A stretch of DNA of 64,000 nucleotides from JANLTP01 sp031363055. GTDB lineage: Bacteria; Pseudomonadota; Gammaproteobacteria; Burkholderiales; Burkholderiaceae_E. The DNA lies in assembly GCA_031363055.1 (NCBI GenBank), contig JANLTP010000127.1, forward strand, positions 124,001 to 188,000, given 5' to 3'. This document shows positions 43,312-53,745 of this stretch, in pieces. The notes below the pieces were generated by a model, which saw only the letters and a list, made by a program, of their open reading frames with translations, was not told the DNA's origin and did no database searches. Each line of letters opens with the position of its first letter. Position 1 is the stretch's first letter. A program made the translations under genes and the position numbers.

Positions 43312-44064
43312 TTACGGGCCGACGGGTCGACTCGAAGGCCCCGTCAAGGTCAGCAAGATATCGGCATACCAGGCGAGATTAAGCCCCAACGATTCATCAT
43401 GTTCAGGTTCGCGCGTATCCATATCCAGTCGCGCTGAATGAACTCCCAACAGTTTCCAGGGCAAGTCGCTGCCGTCGACAGCGGACGCGGGCGCGCGCAT
43501 GACAACCGGTGCACCGCTGGTGCCACGGTGCGTGCGCGCATCGGTCAGAAAGTAGCCCTGACCCTGAAAACGCAAACCGAATGACGACGAAATGATCGCC
43601 TGGCGTACCACCGGCAGATGATGCAAGGTGTCATGAAAGCTGAGCGGAAAGCCCAGAATCAACAAGGGCGAACCGACCTCGATATCTTGCAGGCTGTTCT
43701 GCAAATGTTGCGGCGTGAAGGCGCGCATGATCAGCGTCTTCGGCAGCGACGGTCGATCAAGCTCAAGCACTGCGACATCAATCTCGCCGGCCGGATCGGA
43801 GCCCTGTAACCAGACACTCTTGCCGTCGCGATACAACAAGATCGAGTACTGCACCGATTGCGTCAGATTGAATTCATCGGTGTGCAATTCAATTTCAATG
43901 CGGCTTGGGTAGTGCTTGCTGGGCTCATCGATGAGCACATGACGACTGGTCACCAGAAACAGGCGCTCGTCTCTCAAGAAGAAAAAGGCACTGGCCTTGG
44001 TCAGCAATCGCTGATCGTCGTAGGTACTGATTTGTGTTGCGGTCAGCAACAGGGATTCGGTCAT
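43312..44064 (-). CDS. Trypsin-like serine peptidase domain protein
   Basis: A 250-residue protein with a chymotrypsin-like triad in the expected order: SRHVL (His), GEIDVAVLEL (Asp) and HRGTSGAPVV (Ser). No signal peptide is obvious, so it may act in the cytoplasm. The ATG at 44064 overlaps the stop of the cyclic-glucan synthase gene in an ATGA, so translation is coupled. Upstream in-frame starts add only residues that lie within the other gene. Role unknown; it may regulate or clip the glucan synthase. Confidence 0.85.
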   Translation of the reverse strand: MTESLLLTATQISTYDDQRLLTKASAFFFLRDERLFLVTSRHVLIDEPSKHYPSRIEIELHTDEFNLTQSVQYSILLYRDGKSVWLQGSDPAGEIDVAVLELDRPSLPKTLIMRAFTPQHLQNSLQDIEVGSPLLILGFPLSFHDTLHHLPVVRQAIISSSFGLRFQGQGYFLTDARTHRGTSGAPVVMRAPASAVDGSDLPWKLLGVHSARLDMDTREPEHDESLGLNLAWYADILLTLTGPSSRPVGP

Positions 44065-47000
44065 GGCAATGGAATTAAAAAACAACTTTCAGGAGGCAAA
44101 TCAGTCCATTCAAGGGACTGGCCCGGCACCAGTATTTGTGCGCCCGACTTCAGGAGGGATGCAACGCAGGGTCTCGACATGTCGAGCGGCGCTTGGGTAG
44201 ACAGCACCTGAACCCTTCGATAGATTATAAAGCGCATCACGCGGCCATCGCGACTCAGCGTCAATTCAGCCTGCGGCCAGTCGGACGGCAAGCAGGGTTT
44301 GAAGCATAATTCGCGAGCGCCCAACTGCAGGCCGAACATCGATTCGATGGCGGCACGATGCAACCAGGCGGCCGCGCCGGTGTACCAGCTCCAGCCACCG
44401 CGACCGACATAAGGCGGCGCCGAATAAATATCGCCGGCCATGACGTATGGCTCTATGGCATACACCGGACCCCGTGTCGGATGAGCCGTGCGATGAGCCG
44501 GACTCAAATAGGTGAAGTAGCGGTAAGCTAAGTCGCCTGGCTCGGCAGACGACACAAAGTCAGCAACATCATTACCATCAACACTCGAGACGCCAAGCTT
44601 GGCCTGTTTCACCCTACCGCCAAGCTCGGCTTGTGCCATCAGCGCCCACACCGCCGCGTGTGAGTATTGGCCACCGTTTTCGCGTACCCCGGGCGGATAG
44701 GCCTGAATGTAGCCCGCCTCCGGTGTGGCGTTAACCAACGGTGGGTCCAGCAGTCGGATCAAACCTGCGTCCTTGTCGACCAGCATTTGTTCAACACAAG
44801 CCAGTGCCTTCGTTTGTCGCTCAAGCGGCGCCGCACCCGAGAGCACCGACCAGGCCTGCGCGATCAGATCGATGCGGCCCTCCACGTTCGAGTGTGAACC
44901 CAAGGGCTGACCATCGTCGAAAAATGCGCGCTTGAACCATTGCCCATCCCAGGCTGGACCGTGCAAGGCCTGCGCCCATTGCTGGGCAGCCGTTTGCCAT
45001 CGACGCACCCGGTCATCATCGCCACGTGCGCGCGCCAGCGGCGCAAAGTCGGCGATCACGCGGATCAGAAACCAGGCCAACCAAACCGATTCGCCGCGCC
45101 CCTGATGACCGACCCGATTCATGCCGTCATTCCAGTCGCCACTGCCCATCAAGGGCAAACCGTGGCTGCCGACCGCAAGACTGCGATCGATGGTGGCAGC
45201 GGCATGCTCATAAACGCTGGCCACACGGCTGCTAACGGCCGGCGTGAAATAAATATCTTCGGCGCCCGCGGCGATTGGCAGGCCGTCGAGATACGCCACC
45301 GTCTCCTCCAATAGAGCCAGGTCTGCCGTGGCTCGAACGTAATGCGCACAGGCATAAGGCAGCCACAACAGATCATCTGAAAAATGCGTCCGGACACCGG
45401 CGCCGGCTGGCATGTGCCACCAATGCTGGACATCGCCTTCGACAAACTGTCGGGACGCACAGGTGAGAATCTGTTGCCGCAAGTATTGCGGCGCCGCCCA
45501 GCTCAACGCCATCGTATCTTGCAGTTGATCGCGAAAACCGGTCGCCCCGCCAGCCTGGTAGAACCCAGCCTTGGACCAGAGTCGACACGACACCGTCTGA
45601 TAGAGCAACCACCGATTGACCATGACATCGAACAAGGGGTCAGGCGTTCGTACACTGACCGCGCCGAGCAACTCGTTCCAGCGCTGTTGCACTTGCTCCT
45701 GGCGTTTGACCGCAGGGGTCATCGCCGCTTGGGTCGCCAGTTGCCGAGCCGCCTCTGGATTGCCGGCAAAGCCCAGCATGAACACCCGCTCGACGGTAGC
45801 GCCAACGGCCAGATTCAGATTGCACGATAGCGCGGCACAGGGGTCGAGACCGTAGCCAGCACGCTCACCAAAATGATCCGGCAACACCAGGCGGCCACGA
45901 GCATCAAAACACTCACGCCGATCACAACTCCAATCCTCCAGTTCATCGCCGCTGGCGGTCAGGGCGAGGAAGGCCGTGCCATGGCCGAAGCCGCCGGAAC
46001 GATCCAATTGAGTGCACAACAACGCAGTCAATTTGCGGGCGCGCTCGGCAGCACTGCCTTGTGACGGTATGCCTGTGGCTGGCAAGCGTTGCCTGTGCAG
46101 GCTGGTGTGCACCGTAGCTCGATCGCGACGACTGGCGCCCATGATCCACTCGGCGATTCCGACCAGCCGCAATTCGAGCGCTTGCGAACCGTGATTGGTC
46201 AATTGCACGCGAATTTGTTTGACTGAAGTGGTGCTGTCCACACTCCATTGCGCTTGCACTTCCAACGCGCCCCGGCGGTGCGCAATGCGGCTATAGCCTT
46301 GTCCATGCGAAACCTGATAGTGCAGATCGTCTTGCCCCCAAGCACCAGGCGCGAGACTCCAGACCTTCATGCTTTTACGGTCCTGCAGCAAGAACCATTC
46401 GGAAGGGGTGTCGCTGACAGGGTCGTTCGACCAGGCCGTGAGCTGATTCATTCGACTGTTGATTGCCCACGAATAACCGCCACCGGACTCTGAGATCTGC
46501 GCACCGAAAACCGGATTGGACAGCACGTTGATCCACGGCCGCAGCGGCCGCACATCGGCACTGACCTTAAAACTGAACTCGCCGGGGCGCGTTGCAAACT
46601 CACCGGTCGATACCTGCGAGGGCGGGCTGTTCCGCTGCGTCAGAGCGAGCGCGGTACTCGATGAATTTTGACGGTGTTCGAGTGCATCTTCATGACGCTT
46701 TCGCCACTCCAGGACATGCTGAACCAGGGGTCGCCCATCGGCATACAAGCGCACCCGCGCCAGGCTCTTCAGCGTACTGAGTTCATCGGCGGAGACCTCA
46801 TCGCCGCGCAGCAGATGAAAGCCTGCCAGAGCGACCCCACCGGCCGTTGCTTGCACCGTGCTGTCTGCGAAATAGCGTTCCCGCAAGGTCGTGATTTCGC
46901 GATGCAAGGTCATCAAATAGGAGGCCGGTTCGGCATTGACGATGACCAGATCACAAGCGATGCCGGCCCGAGACCAAAGATGCAGCGCCTGGACCAACGA

Positions 47001-50000
47001 GCGCAACAGACCCATGCCATGCGCGACACTGACCGACACCAGGATGATGGGCCGCTCACCGGAGATGCTGAATCGCCACAGCAGTCGCCGATCACAGACG
47101 TTCAGATTGGGCGTATCGCTTTGTGCGGCGGCTAACGCCGCAGGCGAAGCTGATTGGCCGCGACCCAGACTGAACAGCAGCGCAGTCGTCAAGGTCTGGA
47201 TCGCAACAAAGTTCTCGGTACTGATCCGAAGCGCCCGCAAGCGAATTCCAGCCAGCGTCGCTGACATCATCGAGGCGCGCTGGACATGGTTACGCTGTCG
47301 GCAATACTTGTCGATCACCGCCTGCAGGCTGCCGCTGTTGGCACTGGCCGCCGTGGCAAAGGTCAATTGCACCTTGGCATGGGGCGCAATGCGCAGGTGT
47401 ACCGCCATCGCACAGACCGGGTCCAGGCCAGTGCCGAGCACACTCGAACGCGTGCTGCGATTTGCAGAGATTCCATCTTGCATTGGCTCGAACGCCGCCA
47501 GCGGTCGACTGGCGGTCTGGTTTCGGCCGAGCCATTCGGCGCGATCGGTCTGAACCCGCACTTCGAGCACCTGGGCATCGCTATCAGCCAGGAAATGTGC
47601 AACGCGCAATACCTGCTCGTTGGCCAATCGCGGTTTGCGCTCAAAGATCAACGCCTGCTGCGCGGCATGCCATTCAGCATGCACAAACATGTTGGTAAAG
47701 GCCGGATGCGCTTCGTCGGCCTGCGGATCCGACAAGGTCACTTCAAAGGCTGATATCAGCTCCATATCGATCGCATGCTCGCTGCTGTTGCGCAGCTCGA
47801 CTTGCCGGAACTCGATGTCGTCCTCGGGGCTGACCCAAACCGTGGTGTACGCCTGCAGTTGTGGCCAGGTCGCCTCAAAACAGACGCGGTCGGCATGGTA
47901 GACACTTTGATACTGGGCCGTCGCATCAGGCGCCGGATGCTGAGTGACGGAGACTACCCATGGCTTGCGATCCCAGCGCAAATACAGGAAGCTGCCAAAC
48001 GAGTCTCGCAGCGCATCATCGCGCCGACGTGTGATGGCAATCTGGCCCAGACTGCTGTGGCCAGCACCATTGGCGCGCAGCGACACATGGTAGTGGCCGT
48101 TCGAGAGCAAATGGGTCGGTTCGACCGCCGTCATGCCGGGCGTGATTTCGCGCAACAATCCGACCGCGCGCCGATCGGTCGGCAACAACGCCGGCCCCGA
48201 CGGCAGGGCATCGAGCATCGAGACCTCGCGAGGTGCTCGTTCGTGTAACAACGAGCTGACCGCCTGCAGGTGCGGGTTGGCCATCCCCCATTGCTGGGCC
48301 AGCCCGTCCAGCAGCGCATTGGCGAGCGCGACAATGCTCATGCCCTGATGATGTGCCATGAAGGTACTGACCGGTGTGAACTGCTGGGCACCGGTTTGCC
48401 GGCTTGGCGTGAAGTCGAGCGCTTCGATAAATCCGTAGCGAGCGCGCGCCGACAAGGCTTCGAGCGCCCTGAAATTGGCGACAGCGTTGAGCGGCAGGAT
48501 CTGCGCCGCCAATGCGCTCGCATACGGTGCAATCACCAATTCATCCGGTGGTGTACGGCGTAACGCCAGTCTCGGCACTCCTTGAGGCCCGTACTGATAG
48601 GCCAGGGTGTAGTCACTGTCGGCATAAGCCGACTCCGAGATTCCCCAGGGCAGACCTTGGCCTTCGGTAAACGCGATCTGTTCGCGAACCGCCGTCTTGC
48701 AAGCCGCTTGCAAGACACTGCCAAACGGTTCGTTCAACACCAGGGTAGGCATCAGGTATTCGAACATCGAGCCTGACCAGGAGCGCAACCCTGCTTGCCG
48801 GCCGGCTGCAAAGAACGGCCGCGCAATCGACCACCAATGGCGGACCGGCACATCGCCCTTGGCGATTGCCAGCAGGCTGGTAACCCGCGATTCGGACGCC
48901 AGCAAGTCATAAAAGCTGGCATCGAGTTGTTGCTCGGCGACGCGGTAACCGATGTGAAACAGATTACGCTTGCGGTGGAACAGAAAGTTGAAGTTGGCCT
49001 GCCAGGCCAGCGCTTCACATTCAGCGGCCAATGCGCGCAGTTGCAGCACGGCGCCTGACTGCGCTGCGACATTACCGATGGGCAGCGCACCGGCATCAAG
49101 CCCGGAAGGCTCGTCGATGCGCCGCGCCGGGCAATCCCGAACCGCCGAGCGCAAGGTGGCCAGATGATCCTCCAGGCACCAGAGCAGTTCATCACTCGGC
49201 GTTGATCTTGCCGTCGCGGCAAGCGAATTTTTGTCCGTCACCAGACTCGCCAACTCGTCGGCAGCATCACGCAGCAGAAACTCGAATTCATCGGTATTTT
49301 GTTGACATTCAGTCAGCGGATCAGACAGCGCCAACAGGCGCGCCAGCGCGCCTTCATGAGGCGATGTCGACAGCAGTTGCGGCAAATGGGCGAGCAACGG
49401 CGACAGCCGGTTGATTGACACTTGAATGGCGACGCGCGCCGCCCGGCTGTCGTACGGTGCAAGCGCAAGTGCCTGGCAGGCTGCTGAAACGGCCAGCAAA
49501 TGGCTGCTCAGATTACCGCTGTCCACGGTCGATACATACTGCGGCGTCAGGGGTGCCGCGCTTTGTGTGTCGTACCAGTTCAGGAAGTGGCCACGATAAC
49601 GCTCCAGGGTCTTCAGCGTCGCCAAGGTGGCCTGGATACGCGTGATCAGATCCCGCGTTCCGATCCATCCAAACTGCCGGGCACAGGCTGCGCTCAGCAG
49701 ATAAAGACCGATATTGGTCGGCGAAGTACGATGCGCGACCATGTCGCGCGGCATGGTCTGCAAATTATCCGGCGGCAGATGATTGTCCTGAGGACCCACA
49801 CAACGCTCGAACAATCGCCAGGAATCACGCGCAACGCCGAGCAGGTAGGCGCGCTCTGGCTCAGGCAATATCGCGACGGTTTGCGTGGAGCGTGCACGAC
49901 TGACCCACCAGATGAACAAGGGCGAAGCGGCCCAAAGCGCGCAGATCGCGATCGACAGTGCCAGAAACGGTGTGCCGGATGCCATCAATAGCACCATCAA

Positions 50001-52895
50001 CAACAGTGCGACCAGCGGTAGATCCCAATGCTGCCTCAGAACGGCGAACAGGGCCGTCTTCGCCGACGCCTGCGCAGCTTCCGAGGTCGTCCACTGCAAA
50101 AGATGGCGACGGCTCAGGCTCATGCGGTACAGCGCTCGAGCCATCGCATCGGTGGCCATCAATGCATGTTGCAGCAACTGGGACAGGTGCCAAAGTCCGG
50201 CGCACACCGCGCGCATCAAGTCAGCCGCCGCATTGCGAAAGAAATGCCACTTGGCGAGATCTCGACGACCCGGCAGCAGGCCCGCCAGAGCACCCATCAG
50301 CGGCCCGGCTGTGAACGCTGCCAAAACCAAGCCGAACGCCGCCCAGGGCGAAACGACCGGCATGGTTAAAGTGCCAATCAACAGCAGCAGCGACGTCGGC
50401 GCTACCAGCGAACGGCGCAAGTTATCGAGCATCTTCCAGCGATTCACCGCCGCGATCGGGTAGCGCGCCGTATTGAACATGAAGGGCAGCAATTGCCAGT
50501 CACCGCGGGTCCAGCGATGCACGCGCGATGCCGCTACATCGGCATGAAAAGGGGCTTCTTCGATCAGGGCCAGATCCGAAATAGCCGCGCAACGCGCCAG
50601 CGATCCCTCGAGCAGATCGTGACTCAACACGCGGCCCTCCGGCAAGCGACCGGCCAACAGCGTATGCACCGCATGTACGTTCAAAAGACCCTTGCCGGTG
50701 AACGTGCCTTCACCAAACAGGTCCTGATATACCTCGGAGCTGGCCGCGCTGTAGGGATCGATGCCACATTGACCCGAAAACAGCCAGTGAAACAAGGTCA
50801 CTTCATTTCGCGCCGGCAGCGGTGTCACCAGACGCGGCTGCAAGATCGCGTAGCCGCCCACCAGGGTGCGGGACTGACGATCGATGATCGGTTGATTGTA
50901 GGGGTGCGCCGCCACCGCCACCATTTCGCGTAGTCGCCCGGGCGGCAATTGTGTGTCCGCATCGAGGGTGACGACATACCGTGTGTCCGGCGCAATGTTT
51001 GACGCCTCGCCGAGGTCAAAAAATTCGTGTTGCAGACCGCCGGTCAACACCTTCATCAGCAATTCGAGTTTGCCGCGCTTGCGCTCCCAACCGATCCAGC
51101 GCTGCTCGGTCTCGCTGAATTCGCGCGGTCGATGCAAGATCAGAAAACGCGGTCTTGCCCGCCCCTCAATGCCCGGCGTCGGGTAACGTGCGTTCAGCTC
51201 ATCGATCCTCGAACGCGCGCCGCTCAGCAAGTCGACGTCTGAATCGAGCGTCGCGCTATCGGCATCACTCCAATCCGTGAGCAATGCAAACTGCGCCTGC
51301 GGCTCCGGATTCGCCAGATAGTGCAACAGCAATCGATCGGCCAGCCGGTTGATCGCGGCGCTATCGGTCAGCATGCACGGAATCACCACCATGACGCGGT
51401 GCTCAGGCGGTATGCCGTTGACCAGCGCCAGCCGGGGCAGGTGTTTGGGGCGCGCCGATTCGCTGATCAGGCGATTGACCACCGCCACGACAATCTCGGA
51501 GGCCGGAAAAAGCATCAACACCGCGACTAAACCCAACCAGGCTCGGCTCACCCAACTTGAGTCGCTAGAGATCGCCGACCCATCGGGGTGTGCGAGCAAC
51601 CACAGCACCAACGCCAGCGTACCGAGCAGAAGGGACCCCAGGTAGATGGTCAGCTTGAGTCGGCGCAACGTACTGCGCCAATCGAATGATGGGGCGGACT
51701 CGAACCCCATTGCGCGCAGCAGTTCCGGGCGACCGGCGCCTTCGAGCCAAAAGCTGGCGACCCTTCGTTCGCCGTTGCTGTTGCCGGTTTCACTCATTTG
51801 CGCCAACAGCGTCCGTGCAACGGCCAACTCACGCAGTTCAGTACGGGCCGCCAATAACTCAATGGCATGCAAGGTTTGATCCTGGGTCAGCGTGTGTTCG
51901 GCCTCAAAACTCGGTGAGGTCAGCATCAGTTGCATCAACGCGCTGGATCGAGCGACGATATCAGGCCAGTCGGCGGCGCCAATCGCCCGCAGCGCGGTCA
52001 CTGCGTTGCTGACACTGAGATTATCGGCCGCTTGATCAACGCTTTGCTGCGCCAGCAGTCCAGCCAGGTCGGGCAGCACATTGGCCAGCCATTCGCGCGG
52101 CATGAGGGCCTCGGGTGATCCGCGCTCCTGCAAGCGCTGCGCCATCTGCGCCAGGAACACACGACCTACACCCCGTTGGTTGAGCACAGCCAACAGGCCA
52201 TCAAACGTACTTAACGAACAGGCATCAATTTGATCGCAACAAAGGTTAGCCGCCTCGCGTGCCGCTTTTTGCATGGCCTCGCGTTCCGCCAATCGCCGCA
52301 GATTCTCGATCAACACCACCCGCAAAGTGGTCGGCAAGGCCCACATCTCGCTCAGGCGCAGTTCGCAGGCCTCTTGATAGGCGTTCAAAAAATGTACCAA
52401 GGTATCTTCATCAAAAGCGCTATCGTTATGCGCCACAAAGGCCCAGGCAACACCGTAAATGCGAGGCAGCCCGGCCAGAGGCTCTTCGAGCAGTACTGGC
52501 AAGGTTTGAAAGTAGCTGCGCGGCAGGCCCTCGTGAATTTCCCGGAGCTGCGCCTCGATCAGGTGAAAGTTATCCAGTAACCATTCGGCGGCAGGGCTGA
52601 TGTCATAACCACTGGCGACACGAATGGCGATGTAGCGATGGGCTTCGCGCAGCATGCTGATGTTGCTGCGTAATCGCGGGAAGAAGTTCGCCTCGCCCGA
52701 ATTGGCCTTGGCGGCACGGTGCGTCAACGCCAGACTACGGCCATGTTGCGCGAATCGCTTGAGTCCGAAGATCTCGGAGCGAATCGGTGGCGGCACCACA
52801 TTGCTTGCCACCGCGAGCATCTTCTGGAGCGCCGGCGTGGCGTCGGGCAGCAATTCAAGTAATTGAGACACAGGCAGATTCCAGCTTGGGGGCAA
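44061..52895 (-). CDS. ndvB: Cyclic beta-1,2-glucan synthase (NdvB/ChvB type)
   Basis: A 2944-residue inner-membrane enzyme that makes and cyclises periplasmic beta-1,2-glucans. Order: N-terminal cytoplasmic region (1-400), transmembrane helices (about 415-480), GT84 glycosyltransferase with YVVTLDADTQLPPGR, EGTFTGKGLLNVHAVH and RVHRWTRGDWQLLP (about 500-830), more helices (about 830-1030), a glycoamylase domain around 1330-1530 (SAYADSDYTLAYQYGPQGVPRL, FMAHHQGMS), and a C-terminal GH94 phosphorylase with MGSGDWNDGMNRVG. The length is close to rhizobial NdvB (about 2830). TTG 52895 is the outermost start; GTG 52871 is an alternative. Expected roles: hypo-osmotic adaptation and host interaction. 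Confidence 0.94.
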   Translation of the reverse strand: MPPSWNLPVSQLLELLPDATPALQKMLAVASNVVPPPIRSEIFGLKRFAQHGRSLALTHRAAKANSGEANFFPRLRSNISMLREAHRYIAIRVASGYDISPAAEWLLDNFHLIEAQLREIHEGLPRSYFQTLPVLLEEPLAGLPRIYGVAWAFVAHNDSAFDEDTLVHFLNAYQEACELRLSEMWALPTTLRVVLIENLRRLAEREAMQKAAREAANLCCDQIDACSLSTFDGLLAVLNQRGVGRVFLAQMAQRLQERGSPEALMPREWLANVLPDLAGLLAQQSVDQAADNLSVSNAVTALRAIGAADWPDIVARSSALMQLMLTSPSFEAEHTLTQDQTLHAIELLAARTELRELAVARTLLAQMSETGNSNGERRVASFWLEGAGRPELLRAMGFESAPSFDWRSTLRRLKLTIYLGSLLLGTLALVLWLLAHPDGSAISSDSSWVSRAWLGLVAVLMLFPASEIVVAVVNRLISESARPKHLPRLALVNGIPPEHRVMVVIPCMLTDSAAINRLADRLLLHYLANPEPQAQFALLTDWSDADSATLDSDVDLLSGARSRIDELNARYPTPGIEGRARPRFLILHRPREFSETEQRWIGWERKRGKLELLMKVLTGGLQHEFFDLGEASNIAPDTRYVVTLDADTQLPPGRLREMVAVAAHPYNQPIIDRQSRTLVGGYAILQPRLVTPLPARNEVTLFHWLFSGQCGIDPYSAASSEVYQDLFGEGTFTGKGLLNVHAVHTLLAGRLPEGRVLSHDLLEGSLARCAAISDLALIEEAPFHADVAASRVHRWTRGDWQLLPFMFNTARYPIAAVNRWKMLDNLRRSLVAPTSLLLLIGTLTMPVVSPWAAFGLVLAAFTAGPLMGALAGLLPGRRDLAKWHFFRNAAADLMRAVCAGLWHLSQLLQHALMATDAMARALYRMSLSRRHLLQWTTSEAAQASAKTALFAVLRQHWDLPLVALLLMVLLMASGTPFLALSIAICALWAASPLFIWWVSRARSTQTVAILPEPERAYLLGVARDSWRLFERCVGPQDNHLPPDNLQTMPRDMVAHRTSPTNIGLYLLSAACARQFGWIGTRDLITRIQATLATLKTLERYRGHFLNWYDTQSAAPLTPQYVSTVDSGNLSSHLLAVSAACQALALAPYDSRAARVAIQVSINRLSPLLAHLPQLLSTSPHEGALARLLALSDPLTECQQNTDEFEFLLRDAADELASLVTDKNSLAATARSTPSDELLWCLEDHLATLRSAVRDCPARRIDEPSGLDAGALPIGNVAAQSGAVLQLRALAAECEALAWQANFNFLFHRKRNLFHIGYRVAEQQLDASFYDLLASESRVTSLLAIAKGDVPVRHWWSIARPFFAAGRQAGLRSWSGSMFEYLMPTLVLNEPFGSVLQAACKTAVREQIAFTEGQGLPWGISESAYADSDYTLAYQYGPQGVPRLALRRTPPDELVIAPYASALAAQILPLNAVANFRALEALSARARYGFIEALDFTPSRQTGAQQFTPVSTFMAHHQGMSIVALANALLDGLAQQWGMANPHLQAVSSLLHERAPREVSMLDALPSGPALLPTDRRAVGLLREITPGMTAVEPTHLLSNGHYHVSLRANGAGHSSLGQIAITRRRDDALRDSFGSFLYLRWDRKPWVVSVTQHPAPDATAQYQSVYHADRVCFEATWPQLQAYTTVWVSPEDDIEFRQVELRNSSEHAIDMELISAFEVTLSDPQADEAHPAFTNMFVHAEWHAAQQALIFERKPRLANEQVLRVAHFLADSDAQVLEVRVQTDRAEWLGRNQTASRPLAAFEPMQDGISANRSTRSSVLGTGLDPVCAMAVHLRIAPHAKVQLTFATAASANSGSLQAVIDKYCRQRNHVQRASMMSATLAGIRLRALRISTENFVAIQTLTTALLFSLGRGQSASPAALAAAQSDTPNLNVCDRRLLWRFSISGERPIILVSVSVAHGMGLLRSLVQALHLWSRAGIACDLVIVNAEPASYLMTLHREITTLRERYFADSTVQATAGGVALAGFHLLRGDEVSADELSTLKSLARVRLYADGRPLVQHVLEWRKRHEDALEHRQNSSSTALALTQRNSPPSQVSTGEFATRPGEFSFKVSADVRPLRPWINVLSNPVFGAQISESGGGYSWAINSRMNQLTAWSNDPVSDTPSEWFLLQDRKSMKVWSLAPGAWGQDDLHYQVSHGQGYSRIAHRRGALEVQAQWSVDSTTSVKQIRVQLTNHGSQALELRLVGIAEWIMGASRRDRATVHTSLHRQRLPATGIPSQGSAAERARKLTALLCTQLDRSGGFGHGTAFLALTASGDELEDWSCDRRECFDARGRLVLPDHFGERAGYGLDPCAALSCNLNLAVGATVERVFMLGFAGNPEAARQLATQAAMTPAVKRQEQVQQRWNELLGAVSVRTPDPLFDVMVNRWLLYQTVSCRLWSKAGFYQAGGATGFRDQLQDTMALSWAAPQYLRQQILTCASRQFVEGDVQHWWHMPAGAGVRTHFSDDLLWLPYACAHYVRATADLALLEETVAYLDGLPIAAGAEDIYFTPAVSSRVASVYEHAAATIDRSLAVGSHGLPLMGSGDWNDGMNRVGHQGRGESVWLAWFLIRVIADFAPLARARGDDDRVRRWQTAAQQWAQALHGPAWDGQWFKRAFFDDGQPLGSHSNVEGRIDLIAQAWSVLSGAAPLERQTKALACVEQMLVDKDAGLIRLLDPPLVNATPEAGYIQAYPPGVRENGGQYSHAAVWALMAQAELGGRVKQAKLGVSSVDGNDVADFVSSAEPGDLAYRYFTYLSPAHRTAHPTRGPVYAIEPYVMAGDIYSAPPYVGRGGWSWYTGAAAWLHRAAIESMFGLQLGARELCFKPCLPSDWPQAELTLSRDGRVMRFIIYRRVQVLSTQAPLDMSRPCVASLLKSGAQILVPGQSLEWTDLPPESCFLIPLP

Positions 52896-53067
52896 ACCTG
52901 CAGCGTACGGCTCAATGGGTAACGCGGTCTGTGCGGTGACGCACGTACGCTATGCGTGCGCGCCCGAGTTATGTGCGCTAGCGAACGGAAGCGCCGATCC
53001 GAATCGAGTAATTTTCGTATAGATCGCGCTTCCACCCGGCTTCCATTCCCGCCCTTGGTTCCGACCC

Positions 53068-53745
53068 ATGGCGCCCGCAAGCGCTGTTCCTCAAAGTACA
53101 TCGACCTTGTCTATTCACGCCCCAGGGCTATGCAAATTTGATTGCTGCGCTCACGAAGCAACTACCGTGACTACAGCGCCGGCGGACACAGCCGCGCGGC
53201 TGCGTCGCGAACAGTTGGTCAGCTTGCTGTCGCTGTCCTCACAAGGCAATCGCACTTCCTTCGAACAACTGTATCGACTGGCGGCCCCGAATCTCTATTC
53301 ACAGTTAAGACGGATGCTCAAGCACGAGGGTTGGGCGGACGAAGTGTTACAGGAAGTTTTTGTGAAGATATGGATTCGTGCGGGCGAATATCAAACCCAT
53401 CGAAGCATGCCCATGACCTGGATGTCGAGTATCGCGCGCAACACAGCTTTGGATCGTCTCGACAAACGAGACTACAATGAACTTGAGCTGAGCACTGAAC
53501 TGGCCGAGTCACTCGTCGATCCGGATTTGGGGCCGCTGCAACTGTGCGCCCGCAAGAGCGACGCACATCGGATCAATGGCTGCCTTGAGAAGTTGGACGC
53601 GCCGCTGCGACAGTCAGTGGCCTTGGCTTTCTACCAGGGATTGTCACATCGAGAGATTGCCGACACATTGCAGCAACCGCTGGGAACCATCAAGACGCGC
53701 ATTCGACGCGCGTTGGCTCAACTCAAGGACTGCGTCGGGGACTAA
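53068..53745 (+). CDS. ECF RNA polymerase sigma factor
   Basis: A 225-residue ECF sigma factor. Region 2: FEQLYRLAAPNLYSQL and DEVLQEVFVKIW, then MTWMSSIARNTALDRL; region 4: LSHREIADTLQQPLGTIKTRIRRALAQLK, an HTH that reads -35 elements. The ATG at 53068 gives a 30-residue N-terminal extension; a GTG at 53167 gives 192 residues, the usual ECF size. Typically followed by a membrane anti-sigma factor, but the next gene is a convergent hydrolase starting one base after the stop, so none is present. The 170-270 bases upstream hold no gene. Confidence 0.9.
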   Translation: MAPASAVPQSTSTLSIHAPGLCKFDCCAHEATTVTTAPADTAARLRREQLVSLLSLSSQGNRTSFEQLYRLAAPNLYSQLRRMLKHEGWADEVLQEVFVKIWIRAGEYQTHRSMPMTWMSSIARNTALDRLDKRDYNELELSTELAESLVDPDLGPLQLCARKSDAHRINGCLEKLDAPLRQSVALAFYQGLSHREIADTLQQPLGTIKTRIRRALAQLKDCVGD

